Positions 39,965-52,629 of a DNA stretch of 64,000 nt are shown here, piece after piece. Within the stretch, counting starts at the first letter, position 1. Each line of letters opens with the position of its first letter. The notes below the pieces were generated by a model. That model did no database searches. It was given only the letters and a program-made list of their open reading frames with translations, and was not told the DNA's origin. The position numbers and the translations under genes are program-made. Source of the stretch: Euglena gracilis (Eukaryota > Euglenida > Euglenophyceae > Euglenales); the NCBI GenBank assembly GCA_039621445.1, contig CP154954.1, forward strand, positions 4,640,714-4,704,713, read 5' to 3'.

Positions 39965-41950
39965 CCCCCCCCCCTGCGCCGACGCAAGCGACGCTGGACC
40001 CGCCGCCGCGCAGCTGCCCTCCCTGCTTGTCCTCCTGCCACCCCGTTTGCTGTTTTCTGTCCCATCTCAGACTTCTCCAAGCCTCACTTGTGCCACTGTC
40101 CCCATGGGTGCGAAGTCCGACCACAGCAGGGCCAAAGTGGAGATGGGAGGGGGCGACAACGTCTTTGTGTGTTTTTTTTGTTCCAGCGGGAATGAACTTC
40201 TAATTTCTTTTGGAAAATCAATTGAGTGTCCAACCTGTCAACCTTGTCAGTTTGATGTTTGAAGTTGGCGACCCCGTGAGGCTATCGCTTTCCCTGTTTG
40301 CGACAGTTTGACAAATCTCCCACTCGTCGACCTGCTAGTAAGAAGTTCGAACTAGCTGGAAATGAAGAAGGCTTTGAGCAGGTCTCAATGTGAGTGGGGT
40401 TCCCAGATTTGGGGTGAGGGGTCTGGAACCCTCAGCCCACCTTCCAAGAAGGGTTTAGGGGGCATCTTAGGGGAGGGGCTCTTTGGATTTGGTGTTCGGC
40501 CCAACGTGATGGGTTTGGAGTTTTTGTTTTTAATATTGGCGCAGTAGGGAAAGCAGGACTCTGCTTCCTTTGTTTGAATTTTTGTGACGTAATGTTGTTG
40601 CAGAGAAAGCGTCGAACAGTCCCTGGTCGTTGCACGTCATCAATTCATTACTCTCATCAGCCAAGCAGATGACGTGAAAACTACTGGCCGTGCGGGCCGG
40701 GGAACGGCTGTCTAAAACGTGCACAAAGAAGGCAGGCAAAACGTTCGCCCATCACATGGCGTGTTCAAGTGAACATTGCACACAAATTTCATCACCACAC
40801 ATTGACGGTGCAAATCAACGGTTGGTGTGCGGAAGTGCGTTCGCCAGCCGTCACAGACGAGGAGATGGTGTCACACAACTGATGTGTGTTCGTACGAGAT
40901 ATAACGCCACACAAACAAGTGAATGATTAAATGTTTGTCCGCGCATTTTCACCCACAAACAAACTGTGTTTGTGTGCACAAATGTGCGCACCAACACGCA
41001 TACCACAAAACCTCCTAGGTTGTGGTAATCGTCAGTCTTCTTTAACATGATCATGTTGTTCGTGCCCATGCACAAACCATCCGCATAGAAGTTTCCCCAA
41101 GATGTTGCTGCGCATATTGCGCCCACAAACAAAGTTTGTTTGGGGGCGCTTCAGTGAGCAAGGACATGCCATTTTAACTTCAGCGTTTTGCGTTGTGTGC
41201 ACGCAAATGCACCCACAAACAAAAATTTCGTGCACGATGCAAATGCGCGCACAAACACATCAATTGTGCGACGGCTGGCCATCACAGTATGTAGTATGTG
41301 ATGTAATATCGCTCCGTGTGTCCTGACGGGTGGCTGTAGTACCGCAGCCAGTTCAGGCAGCACGTCAGCACCAGTACCAATTGTCGTAACAGCTGGTGTG
41401 TGCTTCCCCCCTGTTTGATATCCGAGAGCCCTCTTCGCGTCACTCGGCAAGCAACATGCACACCACACCACCTGGAGCTGATCCTCTCTAATAGGGCGTT
41501 GCAACAGTTCATAAATTGTTTTTCCGTGTATCAGGAAACAGGGTCCCAGGGATTTCGTAAAAAAATGTGAATTTGCGCAAATCGCCCATTCTAAAGAACC
41601 CTTCAGTGCGAATCCCGCCGCATAAGTCCGGCAGAAGGTCTTATTTTTGAATTTTTGAGACCCCACCAAACCCTTATCGAACCCGTGTTTGGGCTGATTT
41701 CGCGACAGCAAAAGTCTTAGATCTTTGCCCAAACACGGTATCCGACCAAGAACAGCATTTTGGGCCAAGGTCTTTAATGGGCCCGGGGGTACCAGCCACG
41801 ACACCTTCGGTGCCGAGGTTCCCATCCCCAGGCTCCCCCTAACATCATTCTTTGAACCCACCAAACATCATTTTGATGATTTTGATTCCCAAAATACCCA
41901 AAAGTTTCAAACTTACAATACAATACACCACCACCACCAGCAGCAGCAAC

Positions 41951-43172
41951 CAGGGATTTTCACCGGTTCGTGCCACGAACAATCACGAACAATCACGAAC
42001 CGGATTTTTGTCACCCTTGCAGAAATGTTTTCTTCTGAGAAGGAAGGTGTTGTTCAATCAGCCAAGGAGAAAAGATCATGTCGTTCAGCCTCGCCGGCCT
42101 CGTCGATCCCAAGAATCGTCAAAAGATGGGGGAAACCAAATCCCAGCTTTAATTTTAGCTCATTTGCCCTTTAAGTCCATTTGAGCCACTTTTTTTTGGC
42201 TGGTTTTCTCCCATTTTGGGCATTTTTTTTGCAACAATCTTGGGCATTTTTGGAATTTTTGGGGCCAATTCATGGTCATCGTGGACATTGAGGCTTCATT
42301 TTGGGCAGTTTTTGGCAGATTGTCAACCATTTTTTAATTTCAAATATTTTTTGTTAAATTAAAGAAGTGCTAGGCTTTTGATATCATTTCAGGTTCTGAC
42401 CAGATTTTGCACTGTGACCATCACAAGGCCTAAATCTCCCGTTGGCTTTGGAAAAGTAGGGTGTTCACCAACATGCGGATTGAACACAATGAACATTTGT
42501 GTTTTTCATCCAGTGTAAAAGACGCAGACTCCGTCTTGAGCAGGGTTTGATATAAGGAGGGTGTACGGGGTTTAGGTGGGGGGTGTCCCCCACCCCCCAC
42601 CCCCTCCTGGCCTGCAGGGTCCGGCCCCCCCCCCCCCCCACCTGCCAGGGGGGTCCAGACCGACCCTGGGAGGGTACCCGGGACCCCCCCCAAAAGGATC
42701 AATTTTTTCCTCCGGCGCTTTGCGCCGAAAATTTTTTGCATTTTTTTTGCAAATTTTTGCCCCAAAATGGCGCTTTTGGTCGTTTTGGGGGGTCAAAAAT
42801 CGGTCACCCGGACCGCGCCACTGCTTAGGTGGGGGGGGTGGCCCCCCCCCCCCCCCCCTGGCCCACAGGGGGGGGGGGTCCGGACCACCCCCCCCACCTG
42901 TCCTTATATCGAACCCTGGTCTTGAGTCCCTGCCTGCGCCTCTTAAAAAAACGGTGTCTTAAGACGCAGCTCTTGCTGCAGAAATCAATCGATGTGGATC
43001 TTTTTCCATTGTCCAGTGTAAGGCTTTTTTTGTAGCAAAAAATAAATGACAGAGTGCAATGAGTACATGAGGAAATACCTATTTGCCAACAAAAACAGAA
43101 AACTGGGCGGTTTTTTGAAAGCACGAACACTCACGAACAATCACGAACAATCACGAACCGGTGGTACACCCT
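41951..43172. mobile_element. hAT-like element (1.2 kb) carrying a nested element
   Basis: It starts CAGGGATTTTCACCGGTTCG, and its right end is the inverse of CAGGGTGTACCACCGGTTCG (terminal G shared with the flank). GCAGCAAC lies on both sides (41943-41950, 43173-43180) and once in copy 1. CACGAACAAT tandems lie just inside both ends. It contains the 42541-42918 element. No transposase frame. Confidence 0.75.
42541..42918. mobile_element. hAT-like element (378 bp) nested in 41951-43172
   Basis: CAGGGTTTGATATAAGGA and the inverse of CAGGGTTCGATATAAGGA form an 18-bp terminal repeat with one mismatch. The 8-bp target duplication GTCTTGAG is perfect (42533-42540 and 42919-42926). A GGCGC-TTT-GCGCC hairpin (42714-42726) is almost exactly central. 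Confidence 0.9.
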
Positions 43173-43278
43173 GCAGCAACAATGAGGAGGAGGAGGAGGA
43201 GGACCACGACAACAACAACAACAACACCACCACTGACATCAATGTTAATAGCAATGACGACGACGATGGTGATTCCAG

Positions 43279-43279
43279 C

Positions 43280-43366
<87 letters not shown>

Positions 43367-43376
43367 CTGATGATGC

Positions 43377-43439
<63 letters not shown>

Positions 43440-43440
43440 G
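43279..43440. repeat. (ATG)n microsatellite
   Basis: About 50 ATG units with two CTG interruptions, following (AAC)n. The partner site in copy 1 has (ACT)n instead. Confidence 0.95.
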
Positions 43441-45464
43441 AATAATATTTGTTTGGATTTGGCTGATAATTGCAACGTTACATTACCTTGGTTGTGATTT
43501 TTTTAATTTCACATGGCATCTCACAAGAAATTTCAGTTTTATGCTTTTTTTGGCAAATGCCCATGATTTTCTGACCCATCCCTTGCAACCTTCAAAGAAC
43601 CAGTTTGCTGGTCAACTGCTCGTTGATCCTGTTCTCTGTTCAAAGCCCTGCGAACGGCATATGTCCGTTCAGGCACCAGCTTTGGTTTTCTGATTTGTCC
43701 GCTCCTCAGAATATACCAAGAAGTAACCGTTGGACGTTTTCCCAAACGTTCTGTCCCGTCCCCTGATAAGTGTACACTCCCTATTTATGCACCACAGCCA
43801 TGCACTTATTGGTGGGTTTTGGCTTGTCATGTGCAGTGTCCACTCTGGTTATGATAAGAAGCAATGAAGATGAGCAAAAAAACGAGAATTCCCAGGCGTG
43901 TTCTGATGCCTGCCAAAAATGTGTCACAAAATTTAATTCAGTATGGTGCCATCTCAGCGCCTACTTTACATCTTCCTTCCTGAGCATGTCTGCTGGACAT
44001 GTAATTTGCCTTCCTGACGTCCGCTGCAACACCTGGACCATATTTGATGTGGCCGACTGGATTTCGCAACTGCCTACGGAGAGCTGCCTCCAGAAACACT
44101 GTCACTCAACAGCGCTAATCTTTTGTTAACAACACAATTCCTGGGCGAAGCTATTTTCTGATAAATTTCTTTGGACCCAGGGTTTTTCACAATCACAAAG
44201 CATTTTGCTTTTTTGAAAATTTCTCGATCCAACTTTCGGCCTCAACATGATGGGTTTGGAGGTTTTTGTATTGGCATAGTAGGGGAAGCAGGGATCTGCT
44301 TCCTTTGGTTGTTGTTGGGGGGGGGGGTGGGTAGCGGATACTTGCTTGCAGTTATGGAAGCAGCCAAAGGTGCCCATGGCTTTTCCATTTTGGTCCTCCA
44401 GGATTTCCAAATTTCCACATTACCCAAGTTTAGACTAGCTGCAGTCCAACCGGGGTACTGCGAACACTTGAGAAGAAGCCTGGGCTGGGCTGGACCCCGC
44501 TCCCCAACCTACCAACACCTTTTTCCAGCCAGCACCTTTTCAACTTTGTGTGTGTGCGCGCAAAAAATTGATATACCTGTCTCACTGCCAGCTTCAATTA
44601 CGTTTTCAGTAACTGTGGCATGACATATGGCCGGCTAACCCCCCCCTCCCTGGGTCTTTAGAAATGGACCCGTCCAAAACTGCCTCCTATTTCTGCGCTC
44701 ATTGACCTGTCCTCCTAAAGGCCTGTATCCCACCTCTGCCATCGCTGATGTGTCTGGGCACATGGGCACAGACAGCATTTGACGGTATAATATTTTAACA
44801 GCATACGGATTGATCTTTTATCACGGCTGTAATTGTGGCTTCTAAATGCAGCATTGGATGAGATGAGGCCGGAAGGAACGTCGGGTCCGGGTGTTCTTCC
44901 CCCTTTGTCGCCGTTCGCCCACAGGTAGCCCCGCCCCCCCCCCCCTGCGCCGACGCAAGCGACGCTGGCCCACCCCGCCGCCGCGCAGCTGTCCTCCCTG
45001 CTTGCCCTCCCGCCGACCTGTTTGCTGTTTTCTGTCCCATCTCAGACTTCTCCAATGCCTCACTTGTGCCACTGTCCCCCAGATGGCTGGTTCCCTCCAC
45101 ATCCCCATGGGTGCAAAGTCCGACTACAGCAGGACCAACGTGGAGGGGGGCAGCGATCACGTCTTCTGAGTGGGTTTCTTTTGTTCCAGGGGGAATCAGC
45201 TTCTGAATTCTTTTGGAAATCGATTGAATGTCTATCCTGACTTTGCAAAGAAGCGTTGGAGCTGCTTACCAGCAGGTCAACAAATGGGTGTTGTGTCAAC
45301 CATCGCAATCAAGAAAGCCTCGCGATGCCGCCAACTTCAAACTTCAAACTGATAACTGGCTGGAAAAGGGGAATACTTTGAGCTGGTCTCAACATAAGGA
45401 GGGTACCCAGAATTAAGGTGAGGGGTCTGGGACCCTCAGCCCACCTTCCAAGAAGGGTCTAGGG

Positions 45465-46114
45465 CAGGGCAGAACGGGAATCGGCCAAACAACCAGGGTG
45501 GTGGGTGGGGGGGTCGACCAACCCCCCCCCCCCCCACCCCCTGCATGGTGGGTGGGGGGGGTCGACCACCCCCCACCTCTTCCTGTATTTCCGGGAGCAC
45601 CAATTTTCGGACCCGAAATTTTTTTTCCCAGCGCCTTCGGCGCCGGGTTTTTTTTTGACCCATTTTGGGACCCATGTGGGAGGTAAAACCCCATTTTTTC
45701 ACACCTTCCTATAATTCACATTTTCTCAAAATTTTGATTTTGAAAGCTTTTTCAAGCAGAAATGCTATTGAAAGTCCAAAAAATTTCAATGAGAAAAAAT
45801 GTCAGTAAAATTTGACTGTGCCAAAATTTGGTCCACTTTTTTTGACCTTCGTTTTACCCCCCTCCTAAAAACTACCATTTTTTAACCCTGAGTTTTTTGA
45901 GATTTTTTTTTTGTGAAAAAAATGTGGGTTTCCAAAAGAATTATGTGTTTTGGGTTCATTTTTCAAAAAAAATTCAAAATTTTTTTGGCCAAAATCCCCG
46001 TTTTCCCGAAATTGGTGGAAATGCTGTGGTGGGTGGGGGGGGGGTCGACCCACCATCCCACCTCCCGGATGGGGATGAATCGACCCCTCCACCAGGCCAT
46101 CCCGTTCTGCCCTG
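45465..46114. mobile_element. hAT-like element with CAGGGCAGAACGGGA ends (650 bp)
   Basis: Perfect 15-bp terminal inverted repeat; perfect 8-bp target duplication GTCTAGGG (45457-45464, 46115-46122). It contains a GCGCCTTCGGCGC hairpin (45631-45643). A related, inverted end (CAGGGAAGAACAGG on the minus strand) lies at about 55500-55530. Confidence 0.88.
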
Positions 46115-47100
46115 GTCTAGGGTGTACCGTAGGGTAAGGGTACTCAGGATTTGTTGCTGCTCGACTTTGAATGGGAAAAATGTGCGGTTGAAATTAAATC
46201 TGACCAATTTGCCAAAGAAAAAAGAATGGCGGTTCAGGGATCCCGGTGGAGATCAGGCCAAAATGCTGCTGCTATGCATTTTTTGACCACTCTTTCGCCA
46301 TTTTCTTTTTATTCTGGGAGAACAGATCTCTGGAGGTTTTTTTGGATTTATGTCCGGGCTGTTTACTGGGAAATGGGCCCCATTTTGGTATGGCGGAAAA
46401 GTTGATATTTTTCTCAGGATGTGATCAAGTTCCAGGACCGGGTTTACGGCCTATATTGACGTTGCTTGAATGGGATGCTGATAAGCGATGCAAGAAGTTC
46501 CCGCGACAGATCATGTTGGGTGGTGGGTCCGGACTGACTTCTTTTTAACATGGAAGACCCCACCTGGGGCTTGACCGGAATATTTTGGCACAGTGTGCCG
46601 GTATTTTCATTTGCATGGACATTTCATTCTCACAAACGTTTCAGAAGTGTTCCAAGCTTGCGATGCTTCTGGATTTTTTCCGCCCGTGCCTCGGCCCTCC
46701 GAACCCATCCCCGGTAGGAAATAGGTGATGGCTGGAAAAAAGGAGTTGGATGGATCCCTGGGGTCAGGGGGTGATTCTAACCCGGCTGCCAGGCTGGACT
46801 CGGCTTGAACCCAAAATAGGCAAAGAAAGCCCAAATCTTAGACGGCCTGAAATGGACATCAAAAGCTGAAATTGAGCCTGAAACAAAACAAAACAAAACA
46901 AACAAAACATCTTTGCAAAGAAATGGCCAAATGAAATAAAGCTGCAAAATGAAACGACAAAAAGTACAAAACCAGGTGAAAAGTGAATAAGAATTACAAA
47001 AATGGAAAAGAGCAATTGCGTTGAAATTTGGTGTAATGCTTCTAAATTCAGTCTCTTCCATAGAAATGGACACAGGCAATAAAAGAAGTTGGACATTTAG
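46115..47100. other. Interval with no supported gene
   Basis: Unique-looking sequence with an (AAAAC)n microsatellite at 46886-46918. Frames on both strands are short and unconvincing. Confidence 0.45.
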
Positions 47101-47114
47101 TCACAATTATGCCC

Positions 47115-47300
47115 AGGGGGGTGTTCCCCCCGTGACCCCCCCCCCCATCACCCAAGGTGATGCCCCATTTTTATGAAATTTTCAGGTTGATTCAGGCTAA
47201 TTTTGAGGCTTAATTTTTCAAATTTGGGCTTGGTGATTCCCAATTTGGCCACCGAAGATGTGGTGTTCCCCTCTGACCCCCCCCCATGACCCGAATCACC
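47115..47300 (-). repeat. Interspersed repeat family R2, copy 3 (inverted)
   Basis: Reverse order of 12365-12640: GGTGTTCCCCC, GATGCCCCATTTTTATG, GTGATTCCCAATTTGG, GTGGTGTTCCCC. Confidence 0.6.
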
Positions 47301-47434
47301 CCCTGAGTCTTGGAGAGTCAAAGGCAAAGGCTGAAAAATGATACAAAGTATGTGTTTCTAAACACAGGCTTCGGCACGCCGAAACCCGTGTTTAGAAACT
47401 GTCGGGGCCAAAACGGCAGATGGGGGGCGATAGA

Positions 47435-47825
47435 GGGCATCCGGGGGTACATTTGGTCTGACCGACACCCCGGAAATAATGTGCGTTTTCTCGAAATTTT
47501 TCGAAAAATCGACTTTTTGACCGAAAATCTCACCCCGGCGAGATGGCAGAGTCGAAACTGGGGGGGGGGGTTGCGACTGCCACCCAGCTTGGACCCCTTC
47601 ACAGATGAATAACTCGGGCCTGGCAGGTAGTTGGGGGTGAACGGAGGTGATTTGGAATCTCGGGATCCAGCTGCTCGCAAATGGGGATAAAAACCATGAC
47701 CCAGGGAACGGGGCCGGGGTCATGGTGTAATCGGCGGTTTTCATTGCCAACCCAGGGGGGTTCTACCCCCCCCCTTTCCCTGGTGCTCTTTCTCTGAAAG
47801 AGAAAGCGCTCAGCGACCCCCCCCC
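47435..47825 (+). repeat. Interspersed repeat family R1, copy 2
   Basis: CATCCGGGGGTACATTTGG, CAGCTTGGACCCCTTCAC, AATAACTCGGGCCTGGCAGG, AGCGCTCAGCGACCCC. Segments from 48200 to 48770 match 20980-21300, so the family is rearranged here. Confidence 0.75.
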
Positions 47826-48770
47826 CAAAAAAAGGTGGACAGGGGCGCACATTTTCGTACCTCCCCCCTGGGCGCTTGGCACCCCCGGGCGCTTGGCCCC
47901 CCCACTTCTTAACATGTAAACTTGGCCCCCTAAAGTTGGCCTTTTCTGTAAACTTTCAATCCTGGCCTTTAGTAAGATTTCTTTCCATGAAAGCTGCTGG
48001 GGACGACTTTTTCGGCTGCAAACCACACAAATACTGATTTTTTGGCAACTTTTTGAGACCGACCATCATGAAAATGCCCTTTTTGACCAATTTGCCAAAA
48101 ATTGTCAAGTTGGGGGGTTTCAGGGTCATGTAGGGGGGGGGGGTCGGATTTGCACCAACAATTCCTTGACTTATAACCCAGGTTTTTTACCATTGCCAAT
48201 TTCGCATAATTTATGATTTATAAAATTCACCTGCAAACGGTTTTTGACCCGGGGCGTTTTTCTGACGCCCCGTTTTTGGCCCGAAATGTTTTTGGTCAAA
48301 AAAGCCAGAGAAAATTACATAACTTCATAAATTTCAAAAATTACTGTGAGTTACCATCTCGCGCAATTTTCTTTTTGACGTTTCTCGGATTTTTTGACAT
48401 AAAAATTACCCAAAATCCATGGGTTTTGGGCCCAAACCGGGGTGCTGGCGTGAAAATGAGCGTTTTTCGACCCCCCAGCACCCCGTTTTGACCCGAAACT
48501 ATGGAGTTTGGGTCAAAAACGGGTCAAAAAAGTCGAAAAGAATCGAAATTTTTTTTTGCCTGAAACCATGTTTTTTTGGGCCTCCTGGACCTGGAAAACC
48601 TGTTTTTGAGCCGAAAATGAGCGTTTTTCGACCGCCCAAAAACAGTTTTTCCAGGTCTGGGAGGCCAAAAAAAACATCGTTTCGGGCATCGTTTTCGGAC
48701 ATTTTGTCAGACCGACACTTCCGGAAATAATGTATGTTTTCTCAAGATACTTTCAAAAATCGATGTTTGT

Positions 48771-49750
48771 GATGCTTGTGGTGAGCTTCACCGGTGAAGT
48801 TCACCATTGGTTTATGTGAGGGAGGGAAGGTGTCCAGGAACCCCCAATGAAGTTCCAAACGGTGAGCCTCACCACCGGGGGGAGGTCCAAGATTCGACAG
48901 ACAAGGTTCTTCCCAATCCGAAAGAAACCTTTCGGTCTTTTTCGGTGGCCGGCTTTTTGGGGGGTCGTTGCATTATGTGAGGGGGGCAGGCCTTTGCTTA
49001 AGGGTTCGCAGCACCAGCCCCCCCCCCCCCCCCGGGGGGGCTGGATTGCAGCTAATCCAAATTTGGCTTGTGGGAATTCTAGACCCCGGGGGGGGGTCTG
49101 CTGGCAGGGCTCGTTAGTGGAATTTTTTTTTCAGTGAAGTGGAAGTTTTTCCAGTGACCGGCCCAATTTTTTTGTCCCCCCCAAAATTGGCTAAAAATGT
49201 CCATTTTTTGGCCGTTTTAAAAAACGTCCACCTTAGCGCACAGCACCGGAGGAAATTTTTTTCCAGTCGGGGGGCTCCGATGTTGGTGTCGTTGGCCCCT
49301 TCAGGCTCTTAACATGCAAACTTGGCCCCCAGGCTTACTTTCAATCATGGCCCGGGCCAAGCCCCCCCCGGGGGGGGGGAGGGGTAGATTTTTTCCAGTA
49401 GTTTCGGACCCCAAGGGTGCGCCCTTATTAGGGCACTGGCACTCATTTTGAGAAAGCACAGAAATCTTAGTTTTCCTTGCTTATTTTCAGGTTTCCCCTT
49501 CTTGTGATGTCAAGGAATGCGTCAAGTGATTATGTGTCAAATTTGTGCTTAACCGATGGAAGTATTTGGTCCAACTGTGCCTTCTGAGAAGTGTGTGTGC
49601 TTTCCGACCTTAGGTGTGAGAGTGATTTCTCCCTTGTGGGGTGCGCACTTTTTAGGGAGGTGGTTTCGGACCCTTGGGGGGTAAGCGCTGATTGGGGCAC
49701 TGCACATAAATAGGGGACTGCACACTTGTTAGGGGGGTTTACACTGTTTC
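48771..49750. other. Interval with repeat fragments, no supported gene
   Basis: From 48987 it resembles the left part of the 26150-26593 element (CAGGCCTTTGCTTAAGGG). Other short fragments repeat 47870-47960. No gene seen. Confidence 0.45.
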
Positions 49751-49838
49751 CGCACCTTTAGCCCCCAACACCACGTTTCGGCCCCTGTTCACACCCAAAT
49801 TGCCTCGCCATTGTTTGGTTGGGTGCTGCTCTCCACAG

Positions 49839-50040
49839 CTGCCACCCGTCCCGCAATGCCTCGCCACAACCTTTCACTTGTGCGCCCCAACAGCGCTGAT
49901 GTGCGGGTGGAGTGGAAGGGCCCCATGGCATCCAAGGTCATGCCCAGGCCACGTCTGTTTGTGTTTCTGGAAGCAATAGGACTGGATCCCCCTGCCGAGA
50001 CAGTGGTCTGTGTCTGCTCAAGGTCCTGCAGTCCCACCAG
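49839..50040 (+). other. Exon-like conserved segment, copy B (unknown protein)
   Basis: See 19808-20015. The frame is open with FVFLEAIGLDPPAE where A has two extra residues. Confidence 0.4.
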
Positions 50041-50144
50041 CAGCAATGCAAAGGCTCAGCTGTCCAGGCTGTCGTTTGATTTGGTTCGGATTGCAGCAAG
50101 TTCACAACAATTTGTGAGCACGCTTCAAGGGGGGAGGCACTTTC

Positions 50145-50395
50145 GCCAATTTTGACAAGGCCACAAAAAGGGCTCAAAAAAGCCCCAAAAACCTTCTCGA
50201 AAGTTTAAAATTTTTCGGATAAGAAAAAAATCATGACCAATCCAGATCCAACTGTGCACAAGAATCGACCAATTTTGCACAGGTAAGAAATTGGCGGAAT
50301 TAGGGGAATTAGGGGAATTAATCCCCCCCCCCCTCCTAATTGGCTAATAGAGTCTGAAGGAGCCCGGGCATTAGCCAAATTCTATGCCCCCCCCC
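50145..50395 (+). repeat. Family R3, copy 3
   Basis: Direct copy of 22490-22760 inside copy B: CCAATTTTGACAAGGCC, CATGACCAATCC, TTTTGCACAGGTAAGAAATT, GAGCCCGGGCATTAGCC. Confidence 0.75.
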
Positions 50396-51350
50396 CTCCC
50401 GAGCTATTCCTGTGCCCGGGACCCTTCACGGCCCAATGGGTGCAGCTCGGGGGAGGGGGGACCTGGGTCTCCCCAAGGCATTCCCATTCCCGAACTTCGG
50501 ACAGCCCAAAAGGGGTCATTTTTGGCAACATTTTTGGATGTTCGCAAAAAATGGTCAATTTCAAGCAAATTTTCCAAAATGCAATTTTTTGAAAATGTCC
50601 AAAAAACGTCAATTTTTGAACACTTTTTTGTGACCGTCTTCATAAAAGTGCACCTACTTTTGCCTGAAAATGGTCAAAAATGCCAAAAATAGCACCTTTT
50701 TCAAAATTTTTGGTGTCTTCGGCGCCGAAAAAGATATACCCACCAGCCCCTCCCCCCCCCCCCCCCCCCCCTGCGGGGGGACGGGGTCGAAGGGACCCAC
50801 CCCCCCTACCCCCCTTCCCCCCCCCCCCAGTGGAGGGGTCCATGACATTGAGCTATTCCCGACCTCCTAAACTCCCCCAAAATAAGACCCGGGTCTTATT
50901 TTTGGGTCCGTTGCTGGAAACCTCCAGGGGGGTGTTATTTTGGGGGGTCTTGTTTTGGATTTTTTTCTTGACCGACCCGGGCCCGAAAAAAAAAACATCA
51001 TTTTTCAGGTTCCCAAAAGCATTTAAAAATTTTCCTTTGGCGCTGCGCACCATGTGTAAATTGGTGTAAAGTGACATCTAGCATGTTTTTTTGCACCTAA
51101 AAAATCTGAAATCTTTTGAAATTTCATCATTTTTGTGTGTGAAATTAGGGTTTTTGGTAATTTTTCAGGGAAAAATTTCACCCTCTCCGGCGCTTCGCGC
51201 CGTCAGGGGGGGGGGTCTTATTATTGGGGGGTCTTATTTTTGGATTTTTGCTCGATCAGCCCAGGGGGGGTCTTATTCTTTGGGGGGGGGTCTCATTTTT
51301 GGGGGGGGTCTTATTTTTGGGGGGTTTATGGGAATAGCTCGTGGGGAGGG
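50395..51350. mobile_element. Insertion in copy B with CCCGAGCTATTCC arms
   Basis: CTCCCGAGCTATTCC (50396-50410) is opposed by GGGAATAGCTCGTGGGGAG (51330-51348). The segment is absent from copy A near 22760. It contains AATAAGACCCGGGTCTTATT (50881-50900, a perfect 20-bp palindrome) and hairpins at 50712-50726 and 51189-51201. Confidence 0.5.
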
Positions 51351-51647
51351 GGAAGAACTCAGGTGGTGGGCATGGTTGGGGGGGGGCGAGGGTAATTTTA
51401 GGCCATTTTTGGATTTTGGATTTTTTTTGGCACAAAATGACCACTTTGATTGAGCCATTACCCTGTCAGCCTGCATTGACAGGGGTTGCCAGTATGTGTC
51501 GTTCAAAGGGTTAGGTCCACGGTTACCCACCCCAGTGTGGACCATCTCGCCCCCTTTGCCTACGCCTGGTTTGGTGTAGTATACGAGAGCCCCAAATTTT
51601 GCGGGTGGTACCCACCCCCCGGCCCCAAAGCCTCTGCCAGCCCATGG

Positions 51648-51682
51648 ATATGGTGGTGGTGGTGGTGGTGGTGGTGGTGGTG
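51648..51682. repeat. (GGT)n microsatellite
   Basis: About 11 GGT units. Confidence 0.9.
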
Positions 51683-52629
51683 TGTGCACCATGCCGCAAT
51701 CCCGGCCTCGCAGTCCCCACGAAGCCCCAGCCAGCTCTGCTGCAGTGGGCTGTGGAAAATCGAGGCCAGTCATCTGAGAGCCAAATTTTGTGATTTCTGA
51801 TTAATGCCCCGCTGTGTCTCCTCCTGCCCAGCTGGACACGCATGGACAAACTTCCCGGGGGCGCAATTTGCACTTTTTTTTTGCATAATGAACAATTTGG
51901 ACAATTTTCACATGTGTGCCTTGGGGGGTGGTGTGGGGGGTTTGGGCCAAGTGGGCAGCCGGAGGGGAGGTTGTCCTCTACTTTTGGTGCAAAACGACGG
52001 ATTTCCAAAAGTGGGTCCTCGAGTCCCTGGGGGCTCAAGGGTCTGCTGACACCCCAGTCATAAAACAACAACAACAAAAACAACTCTGGTTGGAACCAGT
52101 GTTGTATTCGCAAAAATGTTGTGCAAACATGTTGAGAGGGGACAAAGGTTGTCCCTCTCATCCTAAAACGGCGGCCCCTCGCTGACTTTCCTGCGTCGCC
52201 AACGTGGCCGGCGCCCTCAATGCCATCCAGTCCTGCCAGTCTCTCATTCGATGCCGAAGCTGACCAGGTGGCTGCTGTTGTGCTTGTGTTGGCTCCCCCT
52301 GAAACAATTTTTTTTGAGCCACTGTGCTTTTTTTTTGAGCTGGTCCCCCCCCCCTTGGGTGGGATGGCCTGTTTACTGCACGCCTTTCCCAGCAGTCGTT
52401 GGACCAAGAAAGCCGGCCCGTTATGCGTTGCCTTACATCTGAGGTCTTTATCAGTGGAGTGTTAATGTGAAGGTACAAACAAACCCTGTCCTCCCTCTCC
52501 CAGAGAGGCCCAGCAGTTTTCTTTCGAAATGGGCAATGTCCTTTGGCAAGTCGTTTTGCCAGGAGTTGCTGATGCGACCAATCCGCACCCCCAAAGTTAT
52601 TTGCTGGTTTTTGAAAAGGAAAGCTTTAG

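Larger units (their letters stand above)
36643..40453. repeat. 5-kb tandem duplication, copy 1
   Basis: Collinear with 41637-45464. Anchors are 36650/41640, 37105/43441, 38230/43801, 38885/44430, 39190/44745, 40080/45050 and 40430/45437. Copy 1 has 37410-38225 and 39389-39964 extra; copy 2 has 41951-43172 extra. Confidence 0.88.
41637..45464. repeat. 5-kb tandem duplication, copy 2
   Basis: Partner of 36643-40453. It ends at the point where the 45465-46114 element begins. Confidence 0.88.

Noticed and set aside
41151-41864. 237-residue minus-strand frame
   Set aside because: Protein-like in places but partly repeat sequence and not conserved in copy 1; no family recognised.
43046-43693. 215-residue frame with poly-Met
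   Set aside because: Driven by the (ATG)n tract; it also crosses the end of a mobile element.
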